Assembly (NCBI GenBank): GCA_029834535.1
Contig: JAQMWT010000681.1
Span: forward strand, 26,209 to 90,208
DNA length: 64,000 bases
Direction: 5' to 3'
Source of the DNA: Chrysophaeum taylorii
Taxonomy: Eukaryota; Sar; Pelagophyceae; Pelagomonadales; Pelagomonadaceae
Position numbers and translations under genes: made by a program
Shown here: positions 8,565 through 18,440 of the stretch, in pieces
Numbering within the stretch: position 1 is the first letter of the stretch
Layout: each line of letters starts with the position of its first letter
Notes under the pieces: generated by a model
Told to the model about the DNA's origin: nothing
What the model saw: the letters and a program-made list of their open reading frames with translations, nothing else
Database searches by the model: none

Positions 8565-9653
8565 GGCCCTCGTCGTGTCGTTTACGGCTCGTTCGAGCGC
8601 CGCTGCGATCGTGTGGCATTTCGCGCACGGTGCTGGTCGATCGCTGTTTGGTGACGAGCGTCGGCTCTCGCCGTGAAGTCCTGCCGCCCCATTCGCGCTG
8701 CTTCAATCCAGGCCGCCACAGTCTTGTCGTCGTGCTGGTCGAGATGACCTGGGGCGGATTTCCTTCACCACTACCATCTCTGTGTGTTCCTTCGGCAGCG
8801 GCGGTGGCTCGGCGCTGACGCTTGACTGTATGCGCATCGGCCTGCCGATCGAAAATGTCATATTTTCGGCACGCAACAACGCTAGCATTATTCTCCGGAG
8901 CCGTATTTGGGTAGACGCTCCCGTAATACTTCATCATACCGAACTCCGATTCCTGTCGATTCGTGTGTCGATACGTACCCGCAAACGCCGTTTGCATCGC
9001 CGAAGTCTGTTGGGAGACGGCGAGGTCTCCGTTGCCTATGTACCGCGCCCCCTGGTCATTTTGGAGTGTGCTGGCCATTCCGCGCCCCCACTCTTCGAGC
9101 AGCTGCAGTATCAATGCCCATGCGTCGCTGTCGTGGGCAGGTGAATACAGACGGTGGCGAACGATGTCGACGTCACGTAGCATCAAGGTCCCGTCCACTG
9201 ACTTGCGAGTTGAGTTGGCCCGGGCATTCAGGAATTCGTCGTACTGCTTGATCGACCTGTCAAAGGCCTCGAAATTCGCCGTGGCAACCACTGCTGGCTC
9301 GGTGCTAAGTCGCTCGAACAAACCATGCGCACGTTCGACGACGGACGCCATCTGCAGCACAGACCAGCCGTCGAGATCGTTGGATGCGGTAAAGAACGAA
9401 AAGGCACAGTGAATTTGTCGTAAATAATAGCCCTGGCCCATAGCGCAACCTTGATTTCGGCGCTGCTCAGCGTGGCGAAGAGATTGTCTCGGAGCACGTT
9501 GGCATCAGCGTAAGAAGCATCGTCGAGATGCTCGATAATGAGCGGGAGGTTGGCGAACAGGACCCAAGCAGCCTCGGTGCATGCATCTTTGTGCGTCCCC
9601 TTGTCGGTTCGGTGGAGCGTCAAGTACAGTTCCCGAGGTTTCTCCTTCTCCAA
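8565..9653 (-). pseudogene. Unknown ORF pair, probably one frameshifted protein
   Basis: Two minus-strand frames, 9228-9653 and 8518-9441, appear to be one protein broken by a frameshift near 9415, since the stretch after IKVALWARAIIYDKF continues sensibly only in the other frame. The second frame carries DGTLMLRDVDIVRHRLYSPAHDSDAW and TNRQESEFGMMKYYGSVYPN, with a composition typical of DNA-transposase C-terminal regions in protists, but I cannot name a family. The meaningful part ends near 8700, after which the frame becomes Arg/Thr-rich and looks random. It may continue into the ORF at 7776-8564. No signal peptide or membrane segment is visible. Confidence 0.35.
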
Positions 9654-10286
9654 GAAGACTCGCAGTTGACTGCAAAACGATTTGCCGTACCGACCGACGC
9701 CCTCGCCGAAGCCCTTCGATGCCGCATGGATAATGTTGCTCGCGTCGGCTGTAAGCCGGAGGTGTTTCGTATCCTTCTATGACTCGCGTATTTCCGGGAA
9801 AGTGAACAGCCGACCTGGAAATTTCCATATTTTCCCATTTCCGTGGAAATTTCCGGAAACTGGAGAGGGGATTTTCGGCCACCTGGCGGACTGAGCCCAA
9901 AGTGGCTAAAACGCTCAATAGAGACACGTGGGTGTCCACTGAGGTGTCTGCGACCGCCACCAGCGCGGGGAGTGCGGTGGTGTGAGCACGAAAGGCGCTC
10001 ACTGGTTTTATGAAAATCTTTAAAAGTAACTGCTAAGAGGGGGGGGGGGGGCGAGCGTGAGCATGCGGGGCGCTCAGTGGCTTGCTTGAGTGTTTCGTTA
10101 AACTTCGATTGCAACGCTAGCAGCGTTTCAGTCGCAACGCTTGAGGCTTTGAGAGCTGCGAACCTCCGTCGTCGAAAAGGCTGTGGTCGATGCGGCGGCG
10201 CTGGCGAGGAGTCTCGTCGACGTCGGCACCATCTAGGATAAGCGGCCGGCGGGAAGAGGCAGCAGAGGCAGAGGGGAGTGTCTTCT
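9654..10286. other. Gene-poor stretch with GGAAATTTCC motifs and a poly(G) run
   Basis: No coding signal that I trust; the long minus-strand frame through here is Arg/Ser-rich and antisense to better frames. 9810-9866 contains repeated GGAAATTTCC and related half-sites, also present at 13535-13580. A run of about 14 G residues (10037-10050) follows CTGCTAAGAG, which is the 3' tip of a LINE tail. Confidence 0.4.
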
Positions 10287-10643
10287 TCAGATAGCACCAG
10301 CAACCATAGCCTTGACAGTCGGTGTTCGACTGTCGTCCACATAGTTTTCGAGTTTAAGCCCCTGCTGACAAGGCGCGTTGTTGTCCCACTGAGCGTCGGA
10401 GTTGTAGACCCGGGCCCGCGGCTTGAACTTGACCACCCTCCCGAACCACCACAGACGGCTCTCAAAGGTCGTCGTCGTCGAGGTGTAAAAGCAGCAAAGT
10501 GGAACGTAGAGCGGGATCTTTTCGTCCTCGCGGAGAAAGAAAGCCGGCTTGTCGACGAATGAGAAGCCTGGAGGAACTTCAAACTCATCGAAGTAGACCG
10601 TGCCATCTTGCTCTTCGTCTCTCCCGTCATCGTCGTCTTCCAA
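10287..10643 (-). CDS. Unknown small protein
   Basis: 118 residues, acidic N-terminus (EDDDDGRDEEQDG), then an aromatic-rich globular part (FSFVDKPAFFLREDEKIPLY; WWFGRVVKFKPRARVYN). The FGRV...YN pattern resembles small beta-barrel readers, but too weakly to name. Upstream frames are Met/Thr-rich and unconvincing. It could be a fragment of the same unrecognised element as the ORFs at 7.8-9.7 kb. Confidence 0.3.
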   Translation of the reverse strand: MEDDDDGRDEEQDGTVYFDEFEVPPGFSFVDKPAFFLREDEKIPLYVPLCCFYTSTTTTFESRLWWFGRVVKFKPRARVYNSDAQWDNNAPCQQGLKLENYVDDSRTPTVKAMVAGAI

Positions 10644-10891
10644 ATCAAGATCTTCGTCGTCCTTGCCGCCATTGTCGTCATCATGGCTCTCACCCGGCAG
10701 ATAGTCCCCGGTGTTCGCGCGTTGAAACTCTAGATCACGCTGGATCCGCCTTGAGCGTCAGCTTTGTCTTGACGTTCGCCGCGACCGTTAACTTCGACGA
10801 GGTCGTCCGCGTAAAGGTTCTAGGGGCGTCCAGCACCGCCTCCTCACTAAAGAACGCCAACACTTTCAACCCTTTGTCTTTAAAATGTCGA
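10644..10891. other. Unassigned sequence ending in a LINE tail
   Basis: No gene seen. The last 25 bases (TTTGTCTTTAAAATGTCGA) are the tip of the LINE 3' tail in plus-strand view. Its continuation, CTGCTAAGAGGGG, is found at 13250 on the other side of two Helitron-like units, so the units split one LINE tail. Confidence 0.5.
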
Positions 10892-12201
10892 CAAGTGCAG
10901 GCCAGTAAGTTCACCTAGTCCCAATCTCTAACCCTAGTAAGTTCAGGTCTGGTCCCAGTAAGTTTCATATAAGTTCACCTGGTCAGTAAGTTCACCTAGC
11001 TCACACCAACTCCTTTGAGCTCGTCGCTCTCGCCTCCGCCAATCTAAGCTGCTTTGATCCGCACGCGCCGCCAACCTTTGAGGTTACTCTAAAAACCCTC
11101 TACTCTAAAAACCCCAGTATGTTCACCTGGTCCCAGTTTCACCTGGTCACTCAGCTCACCTAGTCCCAATCTCCAACCCCAGTAAGTTCACCTGGTCCCA
11201 GTAAGTTAACCTACAGTGCGCGTGTAGACGCCGGGAGGGGGCTTATCGGTATTGCGCAGCACGTGTGGGGTAGGGTGGAGTCGTCGACCCAGATGAGTAT
11301 ATCCTCGGAGATGCCGATCGACAGAGAGCCACGTCGAGCTGGACGTGGCAGAAGACGGGCTTGGGAAAGAGGACGCCGACCTCGCGGAGCGTCTGGCCCT
11401 GGCTCTTGTTGATCGTTTGGCGTAGGCGGGCCTTAAGCGATACAGGTTGGAGTAGCCTCGGTGACAACGACACGATCGATCATGTATCTGGACCTTAGGG
11501 TCGGATAAGAAAGTTCGTACGAGCCGTTAACTATGTTTCAGTTTGTACTAAGACATACTCAACGGATCGCTGAGCTATGTTCATTTGTACTCAAGCAGTA
11601 TGTGCCGCCACGCCGCGAGATCGTCGCGATGGAACTAGTCCCCATAGTGAAGTCGGCATCCTTTCGTCCCCTCACGCAAAAAAAGGAAAAAGCCCACGCG
11701 TTGTAGGACCCGTCGTTGCGGCGCGGGCTAGTCTCGTTTTCTTATCCGACCCTAAAATTTCTGGTACCGTTGCAGTGGCCGTGCGACGGGTCGAGGTTGC
11801 GAAGACTTTAAGCTCGCGATCAAAGTCAGCATGCCGTTGGTTGTCGGGGAGTTCAAAACTCGACTCTTGAGAGCGAGGCGTCGTCTTCCGACCCAACCTA
11901 GTCGGCCGAAAAGAACTCCGACGCCTCGTCTCCGGGAAAAAAGGCCGCGGTCATGCGCGCGTTGTCAGCATCGACAACATCGTTTCGACGGGGCGTGAGA
12001 ATGGCGCGCTGAAAGAGCCGCCGCGGGTCGTGGAAATAGTCTGCGAGGTCGCCGTAGACGGCTTGGAGGATCACTGTCTGGCTCTCGCGCCTACCTGATC
12101 CTTACTCTCGCGCCTACCTGATCCTTACCCTAAATCGAGGGACAAACAGACAAACAAACAAACAGACAGACAGACAAACATCTGTCGATTAGTAGTTAGG
12201 A
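10892..12201 (-). mobile_element. Helitron-like unit D2 (carries a MITE)
   Basis: Minus-strand unit with both ends: 5' TCCTAACTACTAATCGACAG (at 12201 going left) and 3' GGCCTGCACTTG (ending at 10892). It encodes the broken Pif1/Helitron helicase tail including TINKSQGQT. A 268-bp MITE and its 5-bp duplication interrupt the helicase part; without them the unit is about 1.04 kb. It directly abuts unit D3 head to tail. Confidence 0.75.
11492..11759. mobile_element. MITE, 268 bp, about 18-20-bp inverted termini, TCTGG duplication
   Basis: Present in D2 and absent from the otherwise matching units D1, D3, D4 and D5. The termini are inverted repeats sharing TTAGGGTCGGATAAGAAA. It is flanked by TCTGG at 11487-11491 and 11760-11764. 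No coding capacity. Size, termini and duplication are those of a non-autonomous DNA transposon; I cannot name the superfamily from a 5-bp duplication alone. Confidence 0.8.
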
Positions 12202-13249
12202 CAAGTGCAGGCCAGTAAGTTCACCTAGCCCCAATCTCTAACCCTAGTAAGTTCACCTGGTCCCAGTAAGTTCACCTAGTCCCAATCTCTAACCCCAGTA
12301 AATTCGGCGTAAACCCAATCTCTAACCCCAGTAAGTTCGGCGTAAACCCACACCCACTCTCCTTTTAGCTCGTCGCTCTCACCCCCGCCAATCTAAGTTG
12401 CTTTGATCCGTACACGCCGCTAAGCTTTGAGTTTGCTCTAAAAGCCCCAGTAAGTTCACACTTGGTCTCAGTAAGTTCACCTGGTCACTAAGTTCACCTA
12501 GTCCCAATCTCTAACCTCAGTAAGTCCACCTGGTTCCAGTAAGTTCACCTGGTCCCAGTAAGTTAACCTATAGTGCGCGTGTAGACGCCAGGAGGGGGCT
12601 TATCGGTATTGCGCAGCACGTGTGGGGTAGGGTGGAGTCGTCGACCCAGAAGAGGATATCCTCGGGGTTGCCGATCGACAGAGAGCCACGTAGAGCTGGA
12701 CGTGGCAGAAGACGGGCTTCGCCAAGAGGACGCCGACCTCGCGGGGCGTCTGGCCCTGGCTCTTGTTGATCGTTTGGCGTCGGCGGGCCTTAAGGGATAC
12801 AGGTTGGAGGAGCCTCGGTGACAACGACACGATCGATCATGTATCTGGTACCGTTGCAGTGGCCGTGCGACGGGTCGAGGTTGCGAAGACTTTAAGCTCG
12901 CGATCAAAGTCAGCATGCCGTTGGTTGTCAGGGAGTTCAAAACTCGACTCTTGAAGAGCGAGGCGTCGTCTTCCGACCCAACCTAGTCGGCCGAAAAGAA
13001 CTCCGACGCCTCGTCTCCGGGAAAAAAAGGCCGCGGTCATGCGCGCGTTGTCAGCATCGACAACATCGCTTCGACGGGGCGTGAGAATGGCGCGCTGAAA
13101 GAGCCGCGGGTCGTGGAAACAGTCTGCGAGGTCGCCGTAGACGGCTTGGAGGATCAATGCCTGCCTGGCTCGCGGGCCTAACTGATCCTTACCCTAAATC
13201 GGGGGACAAACAGACAGACAGACAAACATCTGTCGATTAGTAGTTAGGA
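12202..13249 (-). mobile_element. Helitron-like unit D3
   Basis: 1048 bp, complete at both ends. The helicase-sense 5' end is TCCTAACTACTAATCGACAG followed by TGTTTGTCTG repeats; the 3' end is GGCCTGCACTTG preceded by the CCAGTAAGTTCACCTGGT subterminal array (plus 12210-12570). The minus strand encodes the helicase tail in two or three frames (MILQAVYGDLADCFHDP, then TINKSQGQTPREVGV). The junction with D2 is exact, 3' end to 5' end with no extra base. No Rep domain. Confidence 0.75.
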
Positions 13250-13311
13250 CTGCTAAGAGGGGGGTGTGTGTGGGGAGCATGAAGGATGTGGGTGGGTTTG
13301 TGGGGTATGAC
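13250..13311 (-). mobile_element. LINE 3'-tail remnant L7
   Basis: CTGCTAAGAGGGGGGTGTGTGTGGGGAGC and the following 30 bases match the LINE 3' UTR. This is the right half of the tail split by units D2 and D3; the left half ends at 10891. Confidence 0.6.
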
Positions 13312-13610
13312 AACCCTTTGTCTCTGAAAGGCTGAACCCTGTAAGGTTCACTCAGCGCCTTGTGAACCGCGGGGGCATCCCACTCGAGCGTGTGGCCCAT
13401 GACACCAACACGAACGTGCGCGCCGGCGCTCTCACTAAGCGGTCTCACAGTGGGTGAACGTGGAGGGGCCTTGCGCGCACTACATACTGAATATTCGTGA
13501 TTTGACGCACTTTTCCAGCGTCTGAGAGGCCCTTGGAAATGTCAGAAAATGTATGGAAATTTCCATTTCCAGAAATATCCATTTTCTTTTCCGCGCGAGT
13601 CACATATCCT
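13312..13610. other. No gene; AT-rich GGAAATTTCC-like stretch
   Basis: Nothing coding. 13535-13580 (TGGAAATTTCCATTTCCAGAAATATCC) is made of overlapping inverted half-sites like those near 9810-9866, possibly termini of the same unknown repeat. Confidence 0.4.
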
Positions 13611-14057
13611 TCACAAGAAGCGAGGTCGCCAGTGTGGCGGCATAGCCAGGACCTTCTCAAGAAGCCGACTCTCGGCGGTGGCGCCACTGTCGAGAAAGGT
13701 GTTTCCGAGATGACGCTGGCAGTTTGCCGACCAGACGCGAGTCGCCTCGCTACGCTGCGACTCGGCAAGCCTCTCCCTAGCTGGCTCACACATGTTTTGG
13801 CGTACTTCTACCGCCACTATGGTTTGCAGCTCTCGGACGCTTGCCAAGGCCGCCGCTGCGTTGTCGGTCGTCCCGACAGCACCTGCAAGACCGCTAACAC
13901 CGACGTCACCAATCGCTAAAATTCCGTCCGCCGAACCACGAAGCTTCGCGTACACCCCACGGAACTGATCGAGGGCGCTCTGGATGTCGCTGAAGCGGGC
14001 TGCAATAGCCTGGGATTCGCCGTGAGCGGTCTGGTCGGCGAGCTCGGTGGCGCCCAT
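13611..14057 (-). CDS. Unknown Ala-rich helical protein
   Basis: 148 residues, unrecognised. Mostly helical by composition (IAARFSDIQSALDQFRGVYAK; AAAALASVRELQTIVAVEVRQ) with a Gly/Ala-rich middle. The frame is open upstream of the chosen Met for some 35 codons, so the start is uncertain. No catalytic motif or membrane segment. It may be a fragment of an element structural protein. Confidence 0.3.
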   Translation of the reverse strand: MGATELADQTAHGESQAIAARFSDIQSALDQFRGVYAKLRGSADGILAIGDVGVSGLAGAVGTTDNAAAALASVRELQTIVAVEVRQNMCEPARERLAESQRSEATRVWSANCQRHLGNTFLDSGATAESRLLEKVLAMPPHWRPRFL

Positions 14058-14925
14058 GGTCCAGTCTCGAACTCCATGGACGCCGTCGATTCGGAGTTGC
14101 GTGCCGATGAGCTCCTTGCCGTCGAGCGGCGACGCGTCCGATTGGAACGCGCGTGTGGCGGTACCTCCTGACCCCTGAGGCTTACCCCGCTTCTTAATGC
14201 TTCCACCCGTTCAACGGAACCCTTTTTCTTGCTTTCCTTGTGGTGTCATGGGATTTTACCCTACTGACGTCGCCCTGTTCTCTCGATAAGAGAGTATCTT
14301 GATATCATAAATCAACTCTCCAGCCTCAAGTTGGGAGGCTTGGTGAGCTTGAGCAAGTGTTGTGGCGAGCGTAACCGACCCCGAGTCCGTATTGACCTCG
14401 AGCAGTGAGGTCTCCGGCGTGTCGGTGAGAACCCCCTCTGTCACCCCCGGGTCGGGGACGTTTTTGCGGCCACAAGTGGTGGAGAACAGGAGATTTGTGC
14501 GACTATATCGGTCGCCGACGAACGAGTGCCGCGTTGCACTACTATTGATTACGCGGTCCGGATCCACGTGTACGCCCTGATCAAGCGGGCCAGGGTCCAG
14601 AAGGCCGAGTTGCGTCGAGAATCTACGTTGATTTGAATTTTTCGTGCGTCAATTAGACGACGAACGCGCGTTTCGGAAGACCGACACGTAAACCCGGAAA
14701 AAATCGTGAGGACGGCGGAGCCTGTCGAGCGTGTGAAATCGAAATCGTGAGGACGGCGGAAGCTGTCGAGCGTGTGAGTTAGCTACTCACTGCGGACGGG
14801 GAGTTCGCAACCACTGTTCCCAGGTTTGATTGGGCAGTGAAGGATCGCGTTGGAAAATATAACGCGTGCTTTAAACGAAGAGTGACGGATCCCAGCAGGA
14901 CCTGGAGATTCAGCATCATCGAAGA
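14058..14925. other. Unassigned stretch with a 41-bp tandem repeat
   Basis: A 103-codon minus-strand frame (14256-14567) has no recognisable feature. At 14703-14737 and 14744-14778 a 35-base block (GTGAGGACGGCGGA, then CTGTCGAGCGTGTGA) is repeated with a 41-base period. Otherwise nothing recognised. It may be the leader of element A2. Confidence 0.4.
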
Positions 14926-15978
14926 ATGGAGAGCGCTGACGAGCACGAAGAAGGACCACATCCGATGCCTCCCGCATCCGCAGAACCAGGCCGCGAGGAA
15001 GGAGAGATTCGCGACGACGAGAATGTCGACGCTGCTGAATTGCAAGAGTTATATGAATTGGAAGAAGCGCTCCGCCAGGAAGATGCCAAGAACGCGGCAT
15101 TGCGCGAGCAGATCAATCAATTTCGGCCCCAGCATGAAGCTTGGAAAGCCAAGAACGAAGAAAGACGAGCAGCTCGACGATCGAGCAGCAACGGACGGAC
15201 CGCGAGACGTTCGAACAATTCGGATCGGGAGCACATACCACTCGCGGAGCGGACTGCCTACGCGGACGCCGACTACGACCCTGATAGGGTGTGTCGATTT
15301 CCCGGTCGCCGATGTGCTTGCGACTGCGGCGGCCACTCCGGTCATTCGAGCGCCGAGTGCGTAACCTCCCATCCGCAGCAGTTCCTGCTGAATTCGGACC
15401 TGATCGTAGCGTCGTTAAACTACGGGCAAAAGCAATCCAAGTCGAATAAGCTCACCCAAACCAAAATCCCCACAGGATCGGAGAATCTGACCGAAACGTC
15501 GTTAAACTACGGGCCGAAGCAAACAATCGCTTCTGACCCGGTGTCACCTTCTGTGGCACGATCTGATTCGTCGTCAGCTAACACAGCCCTTGGTTTTGAC
15601 GACGCACCGGAGTTATGTTTGAATTCGACTTCCGAGCCCCGTGCAGCCGATGACGCCCAAAGGAATGGACCCGCCGCCGCTACGCTCGATGCTATGAGTC
15701 TACCTCCGGACATTCAGGTGGATGACACTTCGTCTCCCCAATCGATCAACGATGCGCAGAGGATTATCTCGAATGATAAGCGCGCACCTGCTTACACGCC
15801 CATCGAACGTCGCGTGCCCTCTTATGGCCATTTCTTGACGGATGTGACGTCGGGGACGACGCCTTCTTCTTTTGCAGGGCCCCGACGAACCGATTGCGGA
15901 CATTTTGTTCTTTTTGCCGATGGCAGACGTTTTTGTGTGCAGACATTTTTAGTGACAGGGCGATTGCCGACATTTTAA
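14926..15978 (+). CDS. Gag-like coiled-coil protein of element A2, N-terminal part
   Basis: 350 residues. The N-terminal 50 are acidic, then AAELQELYELEEALRQEDAK and the following residues form a coiled coil, followed by an Arg/Ser-rich stretch, one CRFPGRRCACDCGGHSGHSSAEC cluster (Cys/His-rich, not a classical CCHC knuckle) and a long Ser/Thr-rich disordered tail. SLNYG occurs twice, each encoded by a dispersed DNA motif (see findings). Only about residues 1-320 are likely original; after about 15890 the sensible frame is the overlapping one that starts at 15894. The layout resembles the A1 gag-like ORF followed by an MTase. Function inferred only. Confidence 0.4.
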   Translation: MESADEHEEGPHPMPPASAEPGREEGEIRDDENVDAAELQELYELEEALRQEDAKNAALREQINQFRPQHEAWKAKNEERRAARRSSSNGRTARRSNNSDREHIPLAERTAYADADYDPDRVCRFPGRRCACDCGGHSGHSSAECVTSHPQQFLLNSDLIVASLNYGQKQSKSNKLTQTKIPTGSENLTETSLNYGPKQTIASDPVSPSVARSDSSSANTALGFDDAPELCLNSTSEPRAADDAQRNGPAAATLDAMSLPPDIQVDDTSSPQSINDAQRIISNDKRAPAYTPIERRVPSYGHFLTDVTSGTTPSSFAGPRRTDCGHFVLFADGRRFCVQTFLVTGRLPTF

Positions 15979-17985
15979 GCGATGGCGCTGATGATAGGCC
16001 GAGTGAAGTGGCCGAGAAAATGAATACGCAATCTGAAGAGGTGGAGAACCATATAATGCATGAACCCCCTTTAAAGCTCTGTGAAAGCCCTGGCGTATTA
16101 CTCACGAACGAAGAGCTCAAAGATTTGCTGCCTGCATATGATGATGGCTATGTGATAAAGAAAGATCCCGAGCGGACTATGAGGGATGAGTATAGCTGCC
16201 GCCCAGAATCGAATTTGGATGGGACGATCAGCACGGATAAGAGGAAGATGAGCTTACAGAAAATATGGATACGAGCTCACTGTTTCCTAAGGAAGAAACC
16301 GCCAGAGCGGAAAGAAGTGCGATTCCGACCCCGAGGCATGGATTTATTCGCCAACGGAGAGTTAATTTACGTTTGGTCGGAGTTTTGGCCAGAAGATGAC
16401 GTATGTGTCGACGTTTCGATAGACGAGACGATTGAGGCAGTTTGGATAGACTTGGGGACACCTGTCGTTTACAGGGACGAAGCCGATCAAGAGAAACTGG
16501 GCCCTGCCGAACTGACACCAGCGAGAGACAAAGATAACAAGAGCCCCAGTCGAAATTCGCGCCGGCACAGACGACGCCGATCGCGCGATGACGAATACGA
16601 CGGAGGCCGATACCAATATCATTTGGGTTATTCGAGCGCTACTTTCGCGTTCCAAGCCCCGTGCGAAGCGCAGTCACCATTGGGAGTTACGAATTACCCG
16701 AAGGCACGCTCCGCCCAACCCTCCGATGATGTTGCCGATGCCGCAGTGACGAGCAGCCATCGTTTGCAACCGGAGGAAACGACCACCAACGATCGGATCG
16801 CTCAGTGGCCTTCTACACAGTGTGTGGAAGCAATGTCAGTCGAGGCTTTGGAATCTCCACGCTACTGGGAAGACTCAGGCTCGGAGACTGATAAACCAAC
16901 GCTCCAGGATCCAGTGTCCCCTATTCTGTCAATGTGTGCGTCGTTCAGGGACGATCGCGCTGACGACGTCATGCCAACCGAGTTGACGTCGGGGACGACG
17001 TCTTCTTTTCGTACGGACCCCCCCGAAACGGTTTTGGTCACAGACCGGACCACAGGTGCACCGATGGAGGAGACAGATCAGACCACAGGTGCGCCGATGG
17101 AGGAGAAGTGGGCAGAAATGCCCAACTGGACGGACGAGCGATTGCAGGAAACGTCCGATGAAACGAAGGAGGAAGTGAATTTACCTCCGATTGAGAAGTG
17201 TCAGAACTCGCTGCCGGTGACCGATTAGGACAGTCGAAGCGCCGATGAAGCTGAGAAGTGCGCGATTGATGGGTACGCGAGCTGGATGAAGTCGTACAGC
17301 TTTCGCGGAAATAAGACAACGCGGAGCTTTCAGAAATTGTGGACGAAGGCTCCGAGCTTCCTGCTGAAGAGACCGCCGGAGCAAAGAAGGAGTCGATCGC
17401 CGAGCTGCAGCGAAGAAGCCGCGAGGAGCCGAGATACGACTGGAGTCGGTAGTGGAGAGCGACGATCCGATGGCGAGTCGATGGAAGTGTCATGGGAAGA
17501 CGAAATGAACGCCATATGGGAGAACCCAAAGGCGCCAGCGGAACGAGACGAGGAAGCCGCTGAAGCGCCGAGCTCACCCGATGTCGCGATGAAAAAGGAG
17601 AGGAAGCCACCAGACAAAGAGAGTGCGGCGGACGCTAAGGTAGAGCCAGAGACCAGACGCGCGACGCCTGAGATGGCAGCTGTGTCGATGCAGATACCGG
17701 GCGACGCGGATCTGAAGAGGCGATGCCATCATACCGCCCTGTCGCCGCGCGATGGGGGAAAGATCGAGGAAGACCTCGTCACCATCGGTTGTTTGGATAC
17801 TGCTGGCATGCTTACGTTCATAGTTGGACATATTTACAAAAGACGAGACGGGCCGAAGTTCGCAACGATCATAGGTGTGGATGGAATGGCTGATGTCGCT
17901 TATATTTGCCGCGAGATGGTCGCCAAGCTGGCGAAGGATAAGATGATCTTCGACCAAGGCGAACTCCCCGTCGAGCGCACCCTGT
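15894..17985 (+). pseudogene. Element A2 long ORF, continuing frame with an in-frame TAG
   Basis: One frame stays open from 15894 to 18080 except for a single TAG at 17226-17228. The part before the stop is a 444-residue, mostly hydrophilic protein with a globular patch around FRPRGMDLFANGELIYVWSEF. It contains a repeated peptide (GTTSSF/GTTPSSF) and a DNA-level duplication encoding TTGAPMEE twice (17041-17103). After the stop comes an Arg/Pro/Ser-rich segment, then the methyltransferase-like remnant annotated separately. I do not recognise the first part. It presumably joins the upstream coiled-coil ORF by a frameshift at about 15880-15970. Confidence 0.4.
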
Positions 17986-18435
17986 GCGGGTCGGGATTGA
18001 ACAAGACGACGATCTACAAATGGGTTGCTTACGAATCGCTCTTGCGGACGACGTGGCAGTCCCAGTGGTTGCTATCGTAGCTGATTCGAATCAGTTATTT
18101 TTATTGGGAGCGCGCGATATTCGAGTGCTGGGGGCCGTGGTTGACTACCCGCACGATCGCAATGCGTTTCTTCGCACGCAAGTCGCATATGGCGCAAGTG
18201 GTTGAAGGTGCAGGGTCAACGAGTCGATTCCCCTATCCTAACGTTCCGATCGACTTATGAGCGCAACCCCGTAGTAGTGCCGATTTACGGTCACCAGCAC
18301 CCCGCGATGAAGCAGAGCCGGAACACGGTCGAGGATCGCGTTTTCGCTCGTTTGTGCACGATTAGAGACCTCCAGAGTCCACCGCCAGAACGAGCGGCAG
18401 TTGAAGTAACAAAACCCAGCCACCCCAGAGAGTGA
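17770..18435 (+). pseudogene. Strongly degenerate C5-MTase-like remnant of element A2
   Basis: The residues VTIGCLDTAGMLTFIVGH followed by FATIIGVDGMADVAYICREM align by eye with motif I to II of the A1 methyltransferase (VVVYFDGAGGSTLGI, then IVLALDACPQARATFELNF): same spacing and hydrophobic pattern, but glycine-loop residues replaced. After a frameshift near 18050 the downstream frame gives GAVVDYPHDRNAFLRTQVAYG, which lines up with A1 RIVDFYSITPELLCSRTRLLACN around motif VIII. No PCQ-type motif IV is left, and motifs IX and X are absent because the outer copia element begins near 18440. I first read VDGMAD as a retropepsin site, but the A1 alignment explains more of the sequence. Probably non-functional. 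Confidence 0.45.
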
Positions 18436-18440
18436 TTGAC

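Noticed and set aside
9620-10693. 357-codon minus-strand frame
   Set aside because: Composition is Arg/Ser/Thr-rich and low in structure; it is the shadow of other minus-strand frames and of repeat sequence.
17850-17930. Retropepsin-like active site VDGMAD in A2
   Set aside because: The segment aligns better, and over a longer stretch, with MTase motifs I-II of A1; a lone D-G-M-A-D with no flap region is weak.
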